DNA from: Aquitalea magnusonii
Lineage (GTDB): Bacteria > Pseudomonadota > Gammaproteobacteria > Burkholderiales > Chromobacteriaceae
Direction: 5' to 3'
NCBI RefSeq assembly: GCF_002217795.2
Contig: NZ_AP018823.1
Span: 1,612,001 to 1,676,000, forward strand
DNA: 64,000 nt
Of the stretch, positions 18,158-26,052 are shown one piece after another. The notes below the pieces were generated by a model, which was not told the DNA's origin, searched no databases, and saw only the letters and a list, made by a program, of their open reading frames with translations. The translations under genes and the position numbers were made by a program. Each line of letters opens with the position of its first letter. Within the stretch, counting starts at the first letter, position 1.

Positions 18158-19063
18158 GTGAACGACAAGCCGCAACTGGATGATCTGCAATTGTTTTGTC
18201 AGGTGGTGCGTCACCGCAGCTTTGCCGCCACCGCCCGTGCCATGGGGGTGTCCAAGGCGCTGGTCAGCAAGCGTATCGGCCTGCTGGAACAGGTGATCAA
18301 GGAGCGTCTGTTTCACCGCACCACGCGCCATGTCGGGCTGACGGCGCAGGGCGAGGTGGTACACCAGTGGGCGCTGCGCATTCTGGAAGATGTGCGGCTG
18401 ATGGGCGAGGCGGTGTCACAGGAGAAGTCACAGGCCGACGGGCTGATCCGCATCTGCAGCAGCAGCGGCTTTGGCCGCAGCAAGCTGGCGGCGGCATTGT
18501 CGGCGCTGGCCCTGCAGCAGCCACAACTGGAAATACAACTGGAATTGCTGGACCGGGCGGTGGATCTGGTGGAGGAGGGTTTCCAACTGGATATCCGGGT
18601 GGGCAGCGTGCGTGAAGGCAATGTGATTACCCGCCGCATTGCCGCCAACCGGCGGATTTTGTGTGCCGCGCCATCCTATGTGGCTGCGCATGGCATGCCG
18701 CAGTCGGTGTCCGCGCTGCCCCGGCATCAGTGTATTCTCATCCGCGAGCGGGATCAGGACTATGGCCGCTGGACGCTGCACGGCCCGCAAGGGGAGGCGG
18801 TGGTGCGGGTGGGCGGGCGGCTGGCCAGCAATAATGGCGAAATCGCCCGGCAATGGGCGCTGGACGGGCATGGCATCATCCTGCGCTCGGCCTGGGATGT
18901 GGCGGATGATGTGCAGCACGGACGCCTGCTGCACATCTTGCCTGAGCAATACCAGCCGGCCGATGTCTGGGCGGTGTATCCGGAACGCTCTTCCGCTTCG
19001 GCCAAGGTGCGGGTGTGCATTGCTTTTCTGCAGCAATGGTTTGCCACCCGCCTGGCAGGCTAG
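18158..19063 (+). CDS. LysR-family transcriptional regulator
   Basis: A 301-residue LysR regulator. Residues ~5-65 form the winged helix-turn-helix (LDDLQLFCQVVRHRSFAATA, 'SKALVSKRIGLLEQ'). Residues ~90-290 form the inducer-binding domain, with the family 'RICSSSGFGRSKLAAALS' entry. I prefer the GTG at 18158, which has GGA 8 bases upstream, over a TTG at 18125. The 97-bp gap to the divergent tartrate/malate dehydrogenase gene presumably contains the LysR operator. It most likely activates that gene in response to tartrate or malate. Confidence 0.88.
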   Translation: MNDKPQLDDLQLFCQVVRHRSFAATARAMGVSKALVSKRIGLLEQVIKERLFHRTTRHVGLTAQGEVVHQWALRILEDVRLMGEAVSQEKSQADGLIRICSSSGFGRSKLAAALSALALQQPQLEIQLELLDRAVDLVEEGFQLDIRVGSVREGNVITRRIAANRRILCAAPSYVAAHGMPQSVSALPRHQCILIRERDQDYGRWTLHGPQGEAVVRVGGRLASNNGEIARQWALDGHGIILRSAWDVADDVQHGRLLHILPEQYQPADVWAVYPERSSASAKVRVCIAFLQQWFATRLAG

Positions 19064-19084
19064 GCCGCTCAGCGGGCAGGACAT

Positions 19085-19741
19085 CTACCAGGCGGTGCGC
19101 CCGGCTGCCGGGCCGTCGGCATGCTGGCGCATGAAGTTGCGCAGATGCTCGACAAAACAGCTCACCTTGGCCGACAGGTTCAGCCTTGCCATGTATACCG
19201 CGTAGACATCGGCTGGCGGGGTGTCGAATTCCGCCAGCACCTGGACCAGCCTGCCGCTGCGCAGGTATTTGGCCACATCCTATTCCGCCCGCATCAGGAT
19301 GCCATAGCCATCCAGCGCCCAGTTCAGCGCTACCTCGCCATCATTGGTGCTGAGCGCGCCATGTACTTTCACCGTTTCCGTCTGCTTGCCATGGCTCAGT
19401 CGCCAGTTGCCCGCCGCCATTTCATTTTGTCGCAGCACGATGCACTGGTGGCGGGTGAGGTCGTGCGGCGTCTGCGGGCTGCCGGCGGCGGCCAGATAAG
19501 CCGGCGAGGCGCACAGCAGGCGGCGGTTGGCGGCAATTTTCTTGGCAATCAGGCGGGAGTCCGGTGCTTCGCCAAAGAGGATGGCGATATCAATGGCCTC
19601 ATCCGGCAGGTTGACCGGGCGGTCGCTCAGGTGCAGCTGGACTTCCACTTCCGGATAACGCCGATTGAAAGCCGAAATCGCCGGGCCGATGTAGGAGCGC
19701 CCGAAGCCTAGTGGCGCGTTGATGCGCAGCAGTCCTTTGGG
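19085..19741 (-). pseudogene. LysR-family regulator remnant: N-terminus deleted and internal TAG
   Basis: Only the inducer-binding half survives, beginning at PKGLLRINAPLGFGRSYIGP (a standard entry to the LysR effector domain) and running to the normal C-terminus. The helix-turn-helix part is missing because sequence from another gene starts at about 19740. The remaining frame is also interrupted by a TAG (19280-19282) in 'GILMRAE*DVAKYLRSGR'. Relatives have Trp there, so a TGG-to-TAG change is likely. Both defects make it non-functional. It was probably the divergent regulator of the L-tartrate dehydratase genes now truncated beside it. Confidence 0.88.
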
Positions 19742-19844
19742 CGTGGCGGTGAATACCGGCTGCTGGGCGCATCGCCGCGGCAAGATTCGCGTCCATGCCG
19801 ACCTGTCCTATGAAATCCTGTCCCACGAAGGAGTGGTGCTGTGA
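19740..19844 (+). pseudogene. ttdA: L(+)-tartrate dehydratase alpha subunit (TtdA), C-terminal remnant
   Basis: Reading in the frame ending at the TGA of 19842-19844 gives ~34 codons, including GVAVNTGCWAHRRGKIRVHA, followed by [11 protein letters not shown]. This is the characteristic end of TtdA; the E. coli protein ends with GCWAHRRG..., VHADL, LSH. The rest of ttdA (about 270 codons), including most iron-sulfur ligands, is absent; the sequence to the left belongs to the truncated lysR on the other strand. The stop overlaps the ttdB start (GTGA), the normal ttdAB coupling. Confidence 0.88.
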
Positions 19845-20449
19845 AAAAAATCCTGACAACTCCGATCAAAGATGAAGACCTGGCCGAGCTGCGCATTGGC
19901 GACGTGGTGTATCTCACCGGCCAGTTGGTGACCTGTCGCGATGTGGCGCACTGCCGCCTGATCGAACAAGGCCGTGAGCTGCCGGTGAATCTGGAAGGCG
20001 GGGCCATCTTTCATGCCGGCCCCATCGTGCGCAAAAAGGACGACGGCAGGTTTGAAATGGTGTCCATCGGCCCCACCACCAGCATGCACATGGAAAAGTT
20101 CGAGCGTGAATTCATCAAACAGACCGGGGTAAAGCTGATTGTCGGCAAGGGCGGCATGGGGCCGGAAACCGCTGCCGGCTGCCAGGAGCACAAGGCTGTG
20201 CATGCCATCTTCCCCGGTGGTTGCGCCGTGCTGGCCGCCACGCTGGTGGAGGAAATCGAAGGTGCCGAATGGCAGGACCTGGGCATGCCGGAAACCTTGT
20301 GGATCAACCGGGTACGGGTATTCGGCCCGTTGATCATCTCCATCGACACCCAGGGCAATAACCTGATCCAGCAAAACAAGCAGCAGTTCCAGGCCAGGAA
20401 AAAACCGGTGCTGGACAAAATCTGCCAGCAACTGAGCTTCATCAAGTAA
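19841..20449 (+). CDS. ttdB: L(+)-tartrate dehydratase beta subunit (TtdB)
   Basis: A 202-residue protein of the class I fumarase C-terminal domain family. '[20 protein letters not shown]', the central '[24 protein letters not shown]' and 'GKGGMGPET' are family hallmarks. TtdB acts only with TtdA in the iron-sulfur L-tartrate dehydratase (tartrate to oxaloacetate). Since ttdA is deleted upstream, this intact frame probably has no partner here and may have lost its promoter too. The start is a GTG overlapping the ttdA stop. A strong terminator follows. Confidence 0.92.
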   Translation: MKKILTTPIKDEDLAELRIGDVVYLTGQLVTCRDVAHCRLIEQGRELPVNLEGGAIFHAGPIVRKKDDGRFEMVSIGPTTSMHMEKFEREFIKQTGVKLIVGKGGMGPETAAGCQEHKAVHAIFPGGCAVLAATLVEEIEGAEWQDLGMPETLWINRVRVFGPLIISIDTQGNNLIQQNKQQFQARKKPVLDKICQQLSFIK

Positions 20450-20500
20450 ACCGCAATCCTGTCTGGCTGCCAGCGTGCTGGTGGCTACTGCGGCCTTGTG

Positions 20501-20531
20501 CGGAGGCATGGTAAAGTGCCTCCGTTTTTTT
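20501..20531 (+). terminator. Rho-independent terminator after ttdB
   Basis: CGGAGGCA (20501-20508) pairs with TGCCTCCG (20517-20524), followed by a run of seven T. It is a textbook intrinsic terminator 51 bp after the ttdB stop. Confidence 0.93.
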
Positions 20532-20676
20532 GTTGCTGCATTGCTTTCGGCGCTGCAGTGCCGATGGCGTATAATTGCGAGTCTTACTCATTACCGTATG
20601 CCATCCTGGCCGCCGCGCCTGCCGCCAAGGCCGCGCGGCTGCTGGCAGCCGCTGCACTTTCCCTAAGCGATCCACA

Positions 20677-21126
20677 ATGCATTTTGACAATCTCCCCATC
20701 CTGCTCATCCTGGCCATCTCCCTGATCGGCAATAATTTCACCGTGTCGATTGCGGCACTGGTGCTCTTGCTGATCAAGCTGCTGGGGCTGGATAGCTGGC
20801 TGCCGGTCATCGAATCCAAGGGCATCAATGTCGGCGTGGCTGTGCTGACGGCTGCGGTCTTGGTGCCGGTGGTGTCCGGCCGGGTGGATGCCAACAGTAT
20901 TGCCAATGTATTCAAGTCCCCGGCGGGGGTGATTGCGGTGCTGACCGGTTTGCTGGTGGCCTGGATTGCCGCGCAGGGCGTGCCGTTCATGAAGTCCTCG
21001 CCGGAGGCGGTGACGGCGCTGATGATAGGCACCTTGATTGGCGTGTGTTTTTTCCGCGGCCTGGCGGTGGGGCCGCTGATTGCCGGTGGCGTGGTGGCGC
21101 TGCTGCTGGGGCTGCTGAAACTGTAA
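20677..21126 (+). CDS. DUF441 family membrane protein (YeaL-like)
   Basis: A 149-residue hydrophobic inner-membrane protein with four or five predicted transmembrane segments. It fits the DUF441/YeaL family, with the typical 'LISLIGNNFTVSIAALVLL', GVAVLTAAVLVPVVSG and 'PLIAGGVVALLLGL' segments. Function unknown. The ATG at 20677 gives the family's usual length; the longer frame to the left extends into the terminator region. Monocistronic by appearance. Confidence 0.88.
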   Translation: MHFDNLPILLILAISLIGNNFTVSIAALVLLLIKLLGLDSWLPVIESKGINVGVAVLTAAVLVPVVSGRVDANSIANVFKSPAGVIAVLTGLLVAWIAAQGVPFMKSSPEAVTALMIGTLIGVCFFRGLAVGPLIAGGVVALLLGLLKL

Positions 21127-21230
21127 GGCCGGCAGCACGCCAGCACGGCACCTGATCCAGATCAACCATAGCTGCCGACGCGCTGCCTGGCGGTTCACCG
21201 GTGTGGCCAAACAGTGATATCTTGCCCGCC

Positions 21231-21602
21231 ATGAAAGCCTGTTACCGTTTCCTGCTCATGCTGCTGTTTGCGCTGCCTGCACTCAATGTGCTGGCGGCGG
21301 GGATGGACATGGCCATGGCAAACCGGGCAGGCCTGTCTGAGGACTGCATCGCACATGCAGCGCATGCGTCTTGTCATCAGCACGCCGCAGGCAAGCTTTC
21401 CACGCCCGGCAGCCCGCAACAATCCGCCCATGCCCTGCCTTGCAGCAGCGGCTGTGTGCAGCATTGCGCGCCTGCGCTGCTGCTGCAGCCCACCTTATCG
21501 GTCGCGCTCTGGGCCGGATCCGGTATTCTGCAGCCCATTCAGCCGCCCTTGCTGGCCGGCATCACGCTTTCTCCGCCACATCGCCCTCCGTTGACAGTCT
21601 GA
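21231..21602 (+). CDS. Small exported His/Cys/Met-rich protein, probably copper-related
   Basis: A 123-residue protein with a clear signal peptide (residues 1-22, ending LAA). The mature part has GMDMAMAN, then a His/Cys-rich stretch (CIAHAAHASCHQHAAG) and a 'CSSGCVQHC' cluster, consistent with soft-metal binding. It resembles small proteins found at the start of copper-resistance clusters, but I cannot assign a named family. It precedes a DUF411 gene and a cupredoxin-like gene in the same direction. Confidence 0.6.
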   Translation: MKACYRFLLMLLFALPALNVLAAGMDMAMANRAGLSEDCIAHAAHASCHQHAAGKLSTPGSPQQSAHALPCSSGCVQHCAPALLLQPTLSVALWAGSGILQPIQPPLLAGITLSPPHRPPLTV

Positions 21603-21672
21603 TTGCATCTTGCAACGTTCCGGCCTGCTGGCCGGTTTTCGCAGCATTGTCATCACCACAAGGAGGGCCAGC

Positions 21673-22110
21673 ATGGCCACCATTCGTACTCACGTTCTTG
21701 CTGTCTTGCTCGGCGCATTCAGCACTGCGGCTGTGGCCGCCACCCCGCTCACGCTGTACAAGAGTCCCAGTTGCAGTTGCTGCGAGGCGTATATCAGCTA
21801 TCTGCGCCACAACGGTTTTGCTGTCACGGCCATCAATCGGGAGGACATGCAGGCGGTCAAGCAGCAACTGGGCGTCACGCCCGGTCTGGGCAGTTGCCAT
21901 AGTGCCAAGCTTGGCCGCTACACCATTGAAGGCCATGTGCCGGTGGCCGCCATTCGCCAGTTGCTGGCCAGCCAGGCCGATGTGGTGGGCCTGTCCGCGC
22001 CCGGCATGCCGCTGAACAGTCCCGGCATGGGTGAGGAAAAGCCCGGAACCCTGGCTATTTACACCATGCGCAAGGATCAGCGTACCGGCGTGCTGTTCGG
22101 TCGTTTCTGA
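21673..22110 (+). CDS. DUF411 periplasmic metal-binding protein
   Basis: A 145-residue protein with a signal peptide (to about residue 23, AVA-AT) and the DUF411 hallmarks LYKSPSCSCCEAY and GLGSCHSAKLGRYTIEGHVP. A final 'PGMPLNSPGM' Met-rich loop precedes a strand ending in LFGRF. DUF411 proteins are associated with copper/silver resistance and copper delivery. An AAGGAGG ribosome site lies upstream. The SCSCC cluster and Met-rich loop are plausible Cu(I) ligands. Confidence 0.88.
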   Translation: MATIRTHVLAVLLGAFSTAAVAATPLTLYKSPSCSCCEAYISYLRHNGFAVTAINREDMQAVKQQLGVTPGLGSCHSAKLGRYTIEGHVPVAAIRQLLASQADVVGLSAPGMPLNSPGMGEEKPGTLAIYTMRKDQRTGVLFGRF

Positions 22111-22174
22111 GTCATCACCCGACGGGGTGGGGGCGGCGCAAGCGTTCTCCACCGCGCCGGGCAGGAGCCAAGCA

Positions 22175-22672
22175 ATGCAATATCAAGCAATTTTCTTATT
22201 GGCGCTGTTGCTGCCGGTGGGCTGCGCCATGGCGCAGCAGCCGCATGCAATAGACGGTCCGCAAGGCTTTGCCTTTGGTCAGCCCGCGGCAGCGGAGGAG
22301 GCCAGCCGGACCATCCATGTGGACGCCAGCGACAAGATGCAACTGCAATTCGATGCCATGGATATCCGGGCGGGTGAAGTCGTCAAATTCATCGTTCACA
22401 ACCGCGGTCAGGCCCGGCATGAGTTCAGCATTGGCGATGAGGCCTTTGGCCGGCAGCATTTATCGGCCATGCGTCAGCAAATGAGCGGGATGGCACATCA
22501 GCATCACGCTGGCAATGTGCTGTCACTTGAAGGCGGCCAGACCGGAACCATGGTCTGGCGTTTTGCCGCGGGCAAGGGCAAGACCGTGCTGTTTGCCTGC
22601 TACATTCCGGGCCATTTCCAAGCCGGCATGTATCGCCGTCATGTCTTGCTGCCGCCGCTGGCAGCCGGCTAG
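22175..22672 (+). CDS. Periplasmic cupredoxin-like copper protein
   Basis: A 165-residue exported protein (signal peptide ending MAQQ). Its core has the cupredoxin layout 'GEVVKFIVHNRGQARHEFSI', a Met/His-rich insertion (MSGMAHQHHAG), and a C-terminal 'VLFACYIPGHFQAGM' loop. It therefore provides His, Cys, His and Met ligands of a type I copper site. Such CzcE/CopC-like cupredoxins sit in copper-resistance clusters. CAGGAG precedes the start. It is likely co-transcribed with the DUF411 gene, 64 bp upstream. Confidence 0.82.
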   Translation: MQYQAIFLLALLLPVGCAMAQQPHAIDGPQGFAFGQPAAAEEASRTIHVDASDKMQLQFDAMDIRAGEVVKFIVHNRGQARHEFSIGDEAFGRQHLSAMRQQMSGMAHQHHAGNVLSLEGGQTGTMVWRFAAGKGKTVLFACYIPGHFQAGMYRRHVLLPPLAAG

Positions 22673-22810
22673 TTTGGCTGGTGGCCGGAGGTGGTATGTT
22701 GGCCAACTGGCGGCAGTGATGCGGCTTGCCATCGGATCCGATGACAGCAAGCATGGCTGACTGCGGGTAGCGTGTGGGGTTTTCCACCCCTCTTTTGCAG
22801 GAGCGCGCTG

Positions 22811-23290
22811 ATGCAGCCGGTCATACTTTCCCCCTCATTGCAGTTGTGGTTAAACCTCTCGGTCACTATCGGCGCAGAGACAGTTGTCGGTCATACCACC
22901 GACGGGCGGCGTGTGCTTTACCCCATCACCGGCGGCAGCGTGCAGGGGGTGGGCGGAATCAGTGGCCGGGTATTGCCCGGTGGCTTTGACAATTATTGCC
23001 AGGGCAGCAACGGCATTGGCAGCATGGATGCCCGCTATGCGCTGCAACTGGATGATGGTGCGGTGCTGCTGGTGCATAACCGCGGCTTTCTGCATTTTTC
23101 AACCGAAGGTGCTGCACTGGAGGCGGCGGGTGTCTGGCCGATCCCGGCTGAGCTGTATCACTGCCGCTGCCAGCCAGAAATCAGGACTGGCGCTGGCCGC
23201 TATCAGTGGGTGAACCATCAGCTTTTTGTCGGGACGGTGCATTATCCGCTGGCCGAGCGGGTGGAGATTGCCATCTACCGGCTGGCTTGA
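22811..23290 (+). CDS. DUF3237 family protein
   Basis: A 159-residue beta-rich protein matching DUF3237: '.LWLNLSVTIGA...VVGHTTDGRRVLYPITGG', 'GISGRVLPGG' and 'DARYALQLDDGAVLLVHNRG'. Function is unknown; no signal peptide. The ATG at 22811 follows GGAGCGC. It is convergent with the outer-membrane protein gene to its right, and a hairpin separates them. Confidence 0.8.
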   Translation: MQPVILSPSLQLWLNLSVTIGAETVVGHTTDGRRVLYPITGGSVQGVGGISGRVLPGGFDNYCQGSNGIGSMDARYALQLDDGAVLLVHNRGFLHFSTEGAALEAAGVWPIPAELYHCRCQPEIRTGAGRYQWVNHQLFVGTVHYPLAERVEIAIYRLA

Positions 23291-23297
23291 AACATAG

Positions 23298-23319
23298 CCG
23301 CCTCGCGCTGGCGAGGCGG
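23298..23319. terminator. Bidirectional hairpin between convergent genes
   Basis: CCGCCTCGC (23298-23306) and GCGAGGCGG (23311-23319) form a 9-bp stem with a 4-base loop, 8 bases after the DUF3237 stop. No T-run on either side, so the strength is uncertain. Confidence 0.55.
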
Positions 23320-23334
23320 GCTGCTGCGGCATGC

Positions 23335-24867
23335 TCAGAAAGCGTAGATGAACTGGGTGGCCAGAATGTCGTTATTGCGTGACAGGCTGCCATCGCTGCG
23401 CTGGAACACTGCATTGCTGGCAAAGTCATGGCGGTATTCCAGCTTCACCGTCATTTTGTCCGCCGGGTAGAACAGCAAATCCAGCGCGATGTCACTGCGG
23501 TTGGTTCCCTTGCAGTCAATGCCGTTATTGCCCGAGCTGTTCAGGCACTGCTGGTCCACGCCCCAGCCGCTGCTGGGGTTGATGCTGGCGATGTTGCCGC
23601 TCTGACCATACAGGATGCCGCTGCCACCGCCACCGTTGCGGCTGTTGTTCAGGTAGTCCACCCGCACCACCGTACCCACCTTGCCCAGCCAGTCGGTGTA
23701 CCACTTTTTGGCGGCCAGCAAGGAGAAGCCATACCATTGCGCCATGCCGCCATTCCAGGCGGCGTGCGCCTGCTGGCCGTAATCCAGTTGGGCGTTGTAC
23801 TGGATGTCCGACCAGGTATAGGTCAGATCAGCCTCGGCATAAAAGTAGCGGCCAAACGGTGAGGACAGATTGCACTGGTAGCCATAGCCACCGCTGCAGC
23901 TGGATGGCGTCAGGATGGTCTGCCGGCCGATATTGGCGGAGAAGCCCAGGTCCAGCGAGGTGGTGTACTGGTAGTCCACCCGCGCCGCCAGCGTGGGGGT
24001 GCTGTTACTGTTGCTGCGTCCGTTCTGGCCGTTGACGATGGCACCGGCCGACTTGAGCTGCTCATTGGCCAGCATGAACTGCCACAGCGTCTGGTAGTTG
24101 TTGGTGAACAGCTTGTAGTTCATGCCCAGGTAGGACGCCGGCTCACTGAAGTCGAACAGCAGATTGTGGGTGAGGGTCTGGATCTGGCTGGCCGGATTGG
24201 GCTCATAACCGGCCAGGCTGGGTAGCAGGCCCAGTTGCAGGGTGCCGGTGGAACTGAGCGGCAGGTTGACATTGGCCTGATTGAAAATGCTGTTGGTCAG
24301 GCCGCCGCTTTCGCTGCTGAAGCTGGCACCGCTGCCGCGGTCCGGCTGGATGACCAGCTCCACGCTGGGGGCCTCCGGCCCCACGCCAAAGGTCTTTTTG
24401 ATATCCAGGTAGACATCGCCCAGATTGCTGTCGTAGTAGTTGTAAGCGCCATTCTTGTTAAGAAAGCGGAAACCGGCAGAGTTGCTGTTGCGGTTGTAGA
24501 TGAACATCGGGTCAACAAAGCCGGTTACGCTCAGGCCGGCAATCGGCCCCGTCTGCGCCGCCTCGCTCAGCGTGTCCACCTTGATCTTGAGGCTGTTGAC
24601 GGTTTGCTGCAGGGTTTCCGGCTCCTCGCTTTCGCTTGCCGATGCCGCATTGCCCGTAGCCGCTGCGGTGTTGTTGCTGCCCAGTTGCTGTTGCAGGTTT
24701 TGTACTTGCTGCTGCAGCAGTGGAATCTGGGCGTTGCTTTGCTGCAGGGCCTTTACCTGCTGCTCCAGTGCTTCCAGTTTTTGCAGCAGGGCCGCGCTGC
24801 TGTCGGTGCCGGCCTGTGTCACCACGGGCAGCGCCATGATGGCCATGGCAATCAGTTTTCTTTGCAT
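23335..24867 (-). CDS. DUF3138-type outer-membrane protein with coiled-coil N-terminus
   Basis: A 510-residue protein with a signal peptide (residues 1-19, ending TQAG). A coiled coil rich in Gln follows (residues ~25-65, LQKLEALEQQVKALQQSN), then a linker and about 400 residues of beta-strand pattern ending in an aromatic residue (IYAF), as outer-membrane barrels do. This layout fits the DUF3138 family of betaproteobacteria. The coiled coil may trimerise or contact peptidoglycan. It is 32 bp downstream of the PotF-like gene and may provide outer-membrane passage for the same substrate. Confidence 0.78.
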   Translation of the reverse strand: MQRKLIAMAIMALPVVTQAGTDSSAALLQKLEALEQQVKALQQSNAQIPLLQQQVQNLQQQLGSNNTAAATGNAASASESEEPETLQQTVNSLKIKVDTLSEAAQTGPIAGLSVTGFVDPMFIYNRNSNSAGFRFLNKNGAYNYYDSNLGDVYLDIKKTFGVGPEAPSVELVIQPDRGSGASFSSESGGLTNSIFNQANVNLPLSSTGTLQLGLLPSLAGYEPNPASQIQTLTHNLLFDFSEPASYLGMNYKLFTNNYQTLWQFMLANEQLKSAGAIVNGQNGRSNSNSTPTLAARVDYQYTTSLDLGFSANIGRQTILTPSSCSGGYGYQCNLSSPFGRYFYAEADLTYTWSDIQYNAQLDYGQQAHAAWNGGMAQWYGFSLLAAKKWYTDWLGKVGTVVRVDYLNNSRNGGGGSGILYGQSGNIASINPSSGWGVDQQCLNSSGNNGIDCKGTNRSDIALDLLFYPADKMTVKLEYRHDFASNAVFQRSDGSLSRNNDILATQFIYAF

Positions 24868-24899
24868 GATGTGTACCCCGAATGGCTAAGCGATGACGT

Positions 24900-25994
24900 T
24901 CAGTGGGTTTTCAGTTCCTGCCACAGACGGGTTTCCAGCCGCATGATTTCGGTGGGCAGCGCGCGCACGGTGAACAGCTTTTTCATTTCGGCGGCGCTGG
25001 GGTAGACCGTCGGGTCGGACAGCACTTCCGGCCTGATCAGCGGCTTGGCCGCCGGTACTGCACTGGGGTAGAAGGTTTCATTGCTCAGCGCCGCGGCCTC
25101 AGTGGGCGAAATGACGTGGTTGATCCATTTCATCGCGGCATCGAAATTGGGGGCGGTTTTGGGCACGGCCATCACGTCAAACCAGATCACGCTGCCTTCC
25201 TTGGGCAGGATGTACTGGATGGTGTAAGGCTTGTGCGCGGCCAGGGCGGCAATGCGCGCGGTGTTGACATCACCGGAGTAGCCGAAGGCCATGCAGATAT
25301 CGCCACTGGCCAGATCGGGGCCATAGCTGCTGGAATTGAACTGGCCGATATAGGGTCGGATGGTTTTCAGCAGCTTGAATACTTCCTGGTAATCGGCCGG
25401 ATTGGTGCTTAGCGGATTCTTTTTCAGGTAGTACAAGCCCATGCCGAACATGTCCACCGGCGAATCCAGCACCGACACGCCGCACTTGGACAGCTTGGCC
25501 ATGTATTTGGGGTCAAACAGCATGTCCCAGGTGTTGAGCGGCACACCCTTGCCCAGCACGGACTCCACTTTTTGCAGATTGATGCCGATGCCGTCGGTGC
25601 CCCAGTTCAGCGGCACGCCGTATTGATTACCGGGGTCGCTGCCTTCCAGAATCTTCATCAATGCCGGGTCCAGCTTCGCCAGATTGGGAATCTTGCTCTT
25701 GTCCAGCTTGCGGAGCATGCCGGCCTGCAACTGGCGGCCAAAGTAGGCATCGGACGGTACGACAACGTCGTAGCCGGAATTGCCCACCAGCAGCTTGCTC
25801 ATCAGGGTGTCGTTGCTATCGAACTCCTGATAGCGCACCTTGATGCCGGTCTGCTTGAGGAAGTTGGCATTGCTGTTTTTGGCCAGACTATTGCCCCAGT
25901 TGTAGACATTGACCTGGCCGGCATCGGCAGCCGCATGGCCGGACACGCTGCCCAGCAGGGCGAGCGCACAACAGGTATGGATCAGTTTCTTCAT
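24900..25994 (-). CDS. Spermidine/putrescine-type ABC transporter periplasmic binding protein (PotD/PotF-like)
   Basis: A 364-residue type II binding protein with a signal peptide (ending HAAADA). Its mature N-terminus reads VNVYNWGNSLAKN, followed by 'TGIKVRYQEFDSNDTLMSKL' and 'YDVVVPSDAYFGRQL', all typical of PotD/PotF. 'GVPLNWGTDGIGIN' forms part of the binding cleft. Polyamines or related amines are the likely ligands. No permease/ATPase genes are adjacent. It lies between the amidohydrolase gene (58 bp upstream) and the DUF3138 gene, suggesting one operon for uptake and hydrolysis of an amine/amide. Confidence 0.88.
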   Translation of the reverse strand: MKKLIHTCCALALLGSVSGHAAADAGQVNVYNWGNSLAKNSNANFLKQTGIKVRYQEFDSNDTLMSKLLVGNSGYDVVVPSDAYFGRQLQAGMLRKLDKSKIPNLAKLDPALMKILEGSDPGNQYGVPLNWGTDGIGINLQKVESVLGKGVPLNTWDMLFDPKYMAKLSKCGVSVLDSPVDMFGMGLYYLKKNPLSTNPADYQEVFKLLKTIRPYIGQFNSSSYGPDLASGDICMAFGYSGDVNTARIAALAAHKPYTIQYILPKEGSVIWFDVMAVPKTAPNFDAAMKWINHVISPTEAAALSNETFYPSAVPAAKPLIRPEVLSDPTVYPSAAEMKKLFTVRALPTEIMRLETRLWQELKTH

Positions 25995-26052
25995 TTCTCA
26001 GCCTTTGTAGTGATGGCCGCTCTGCTGGCGGCATGGTGTGAACAAACGGGAA

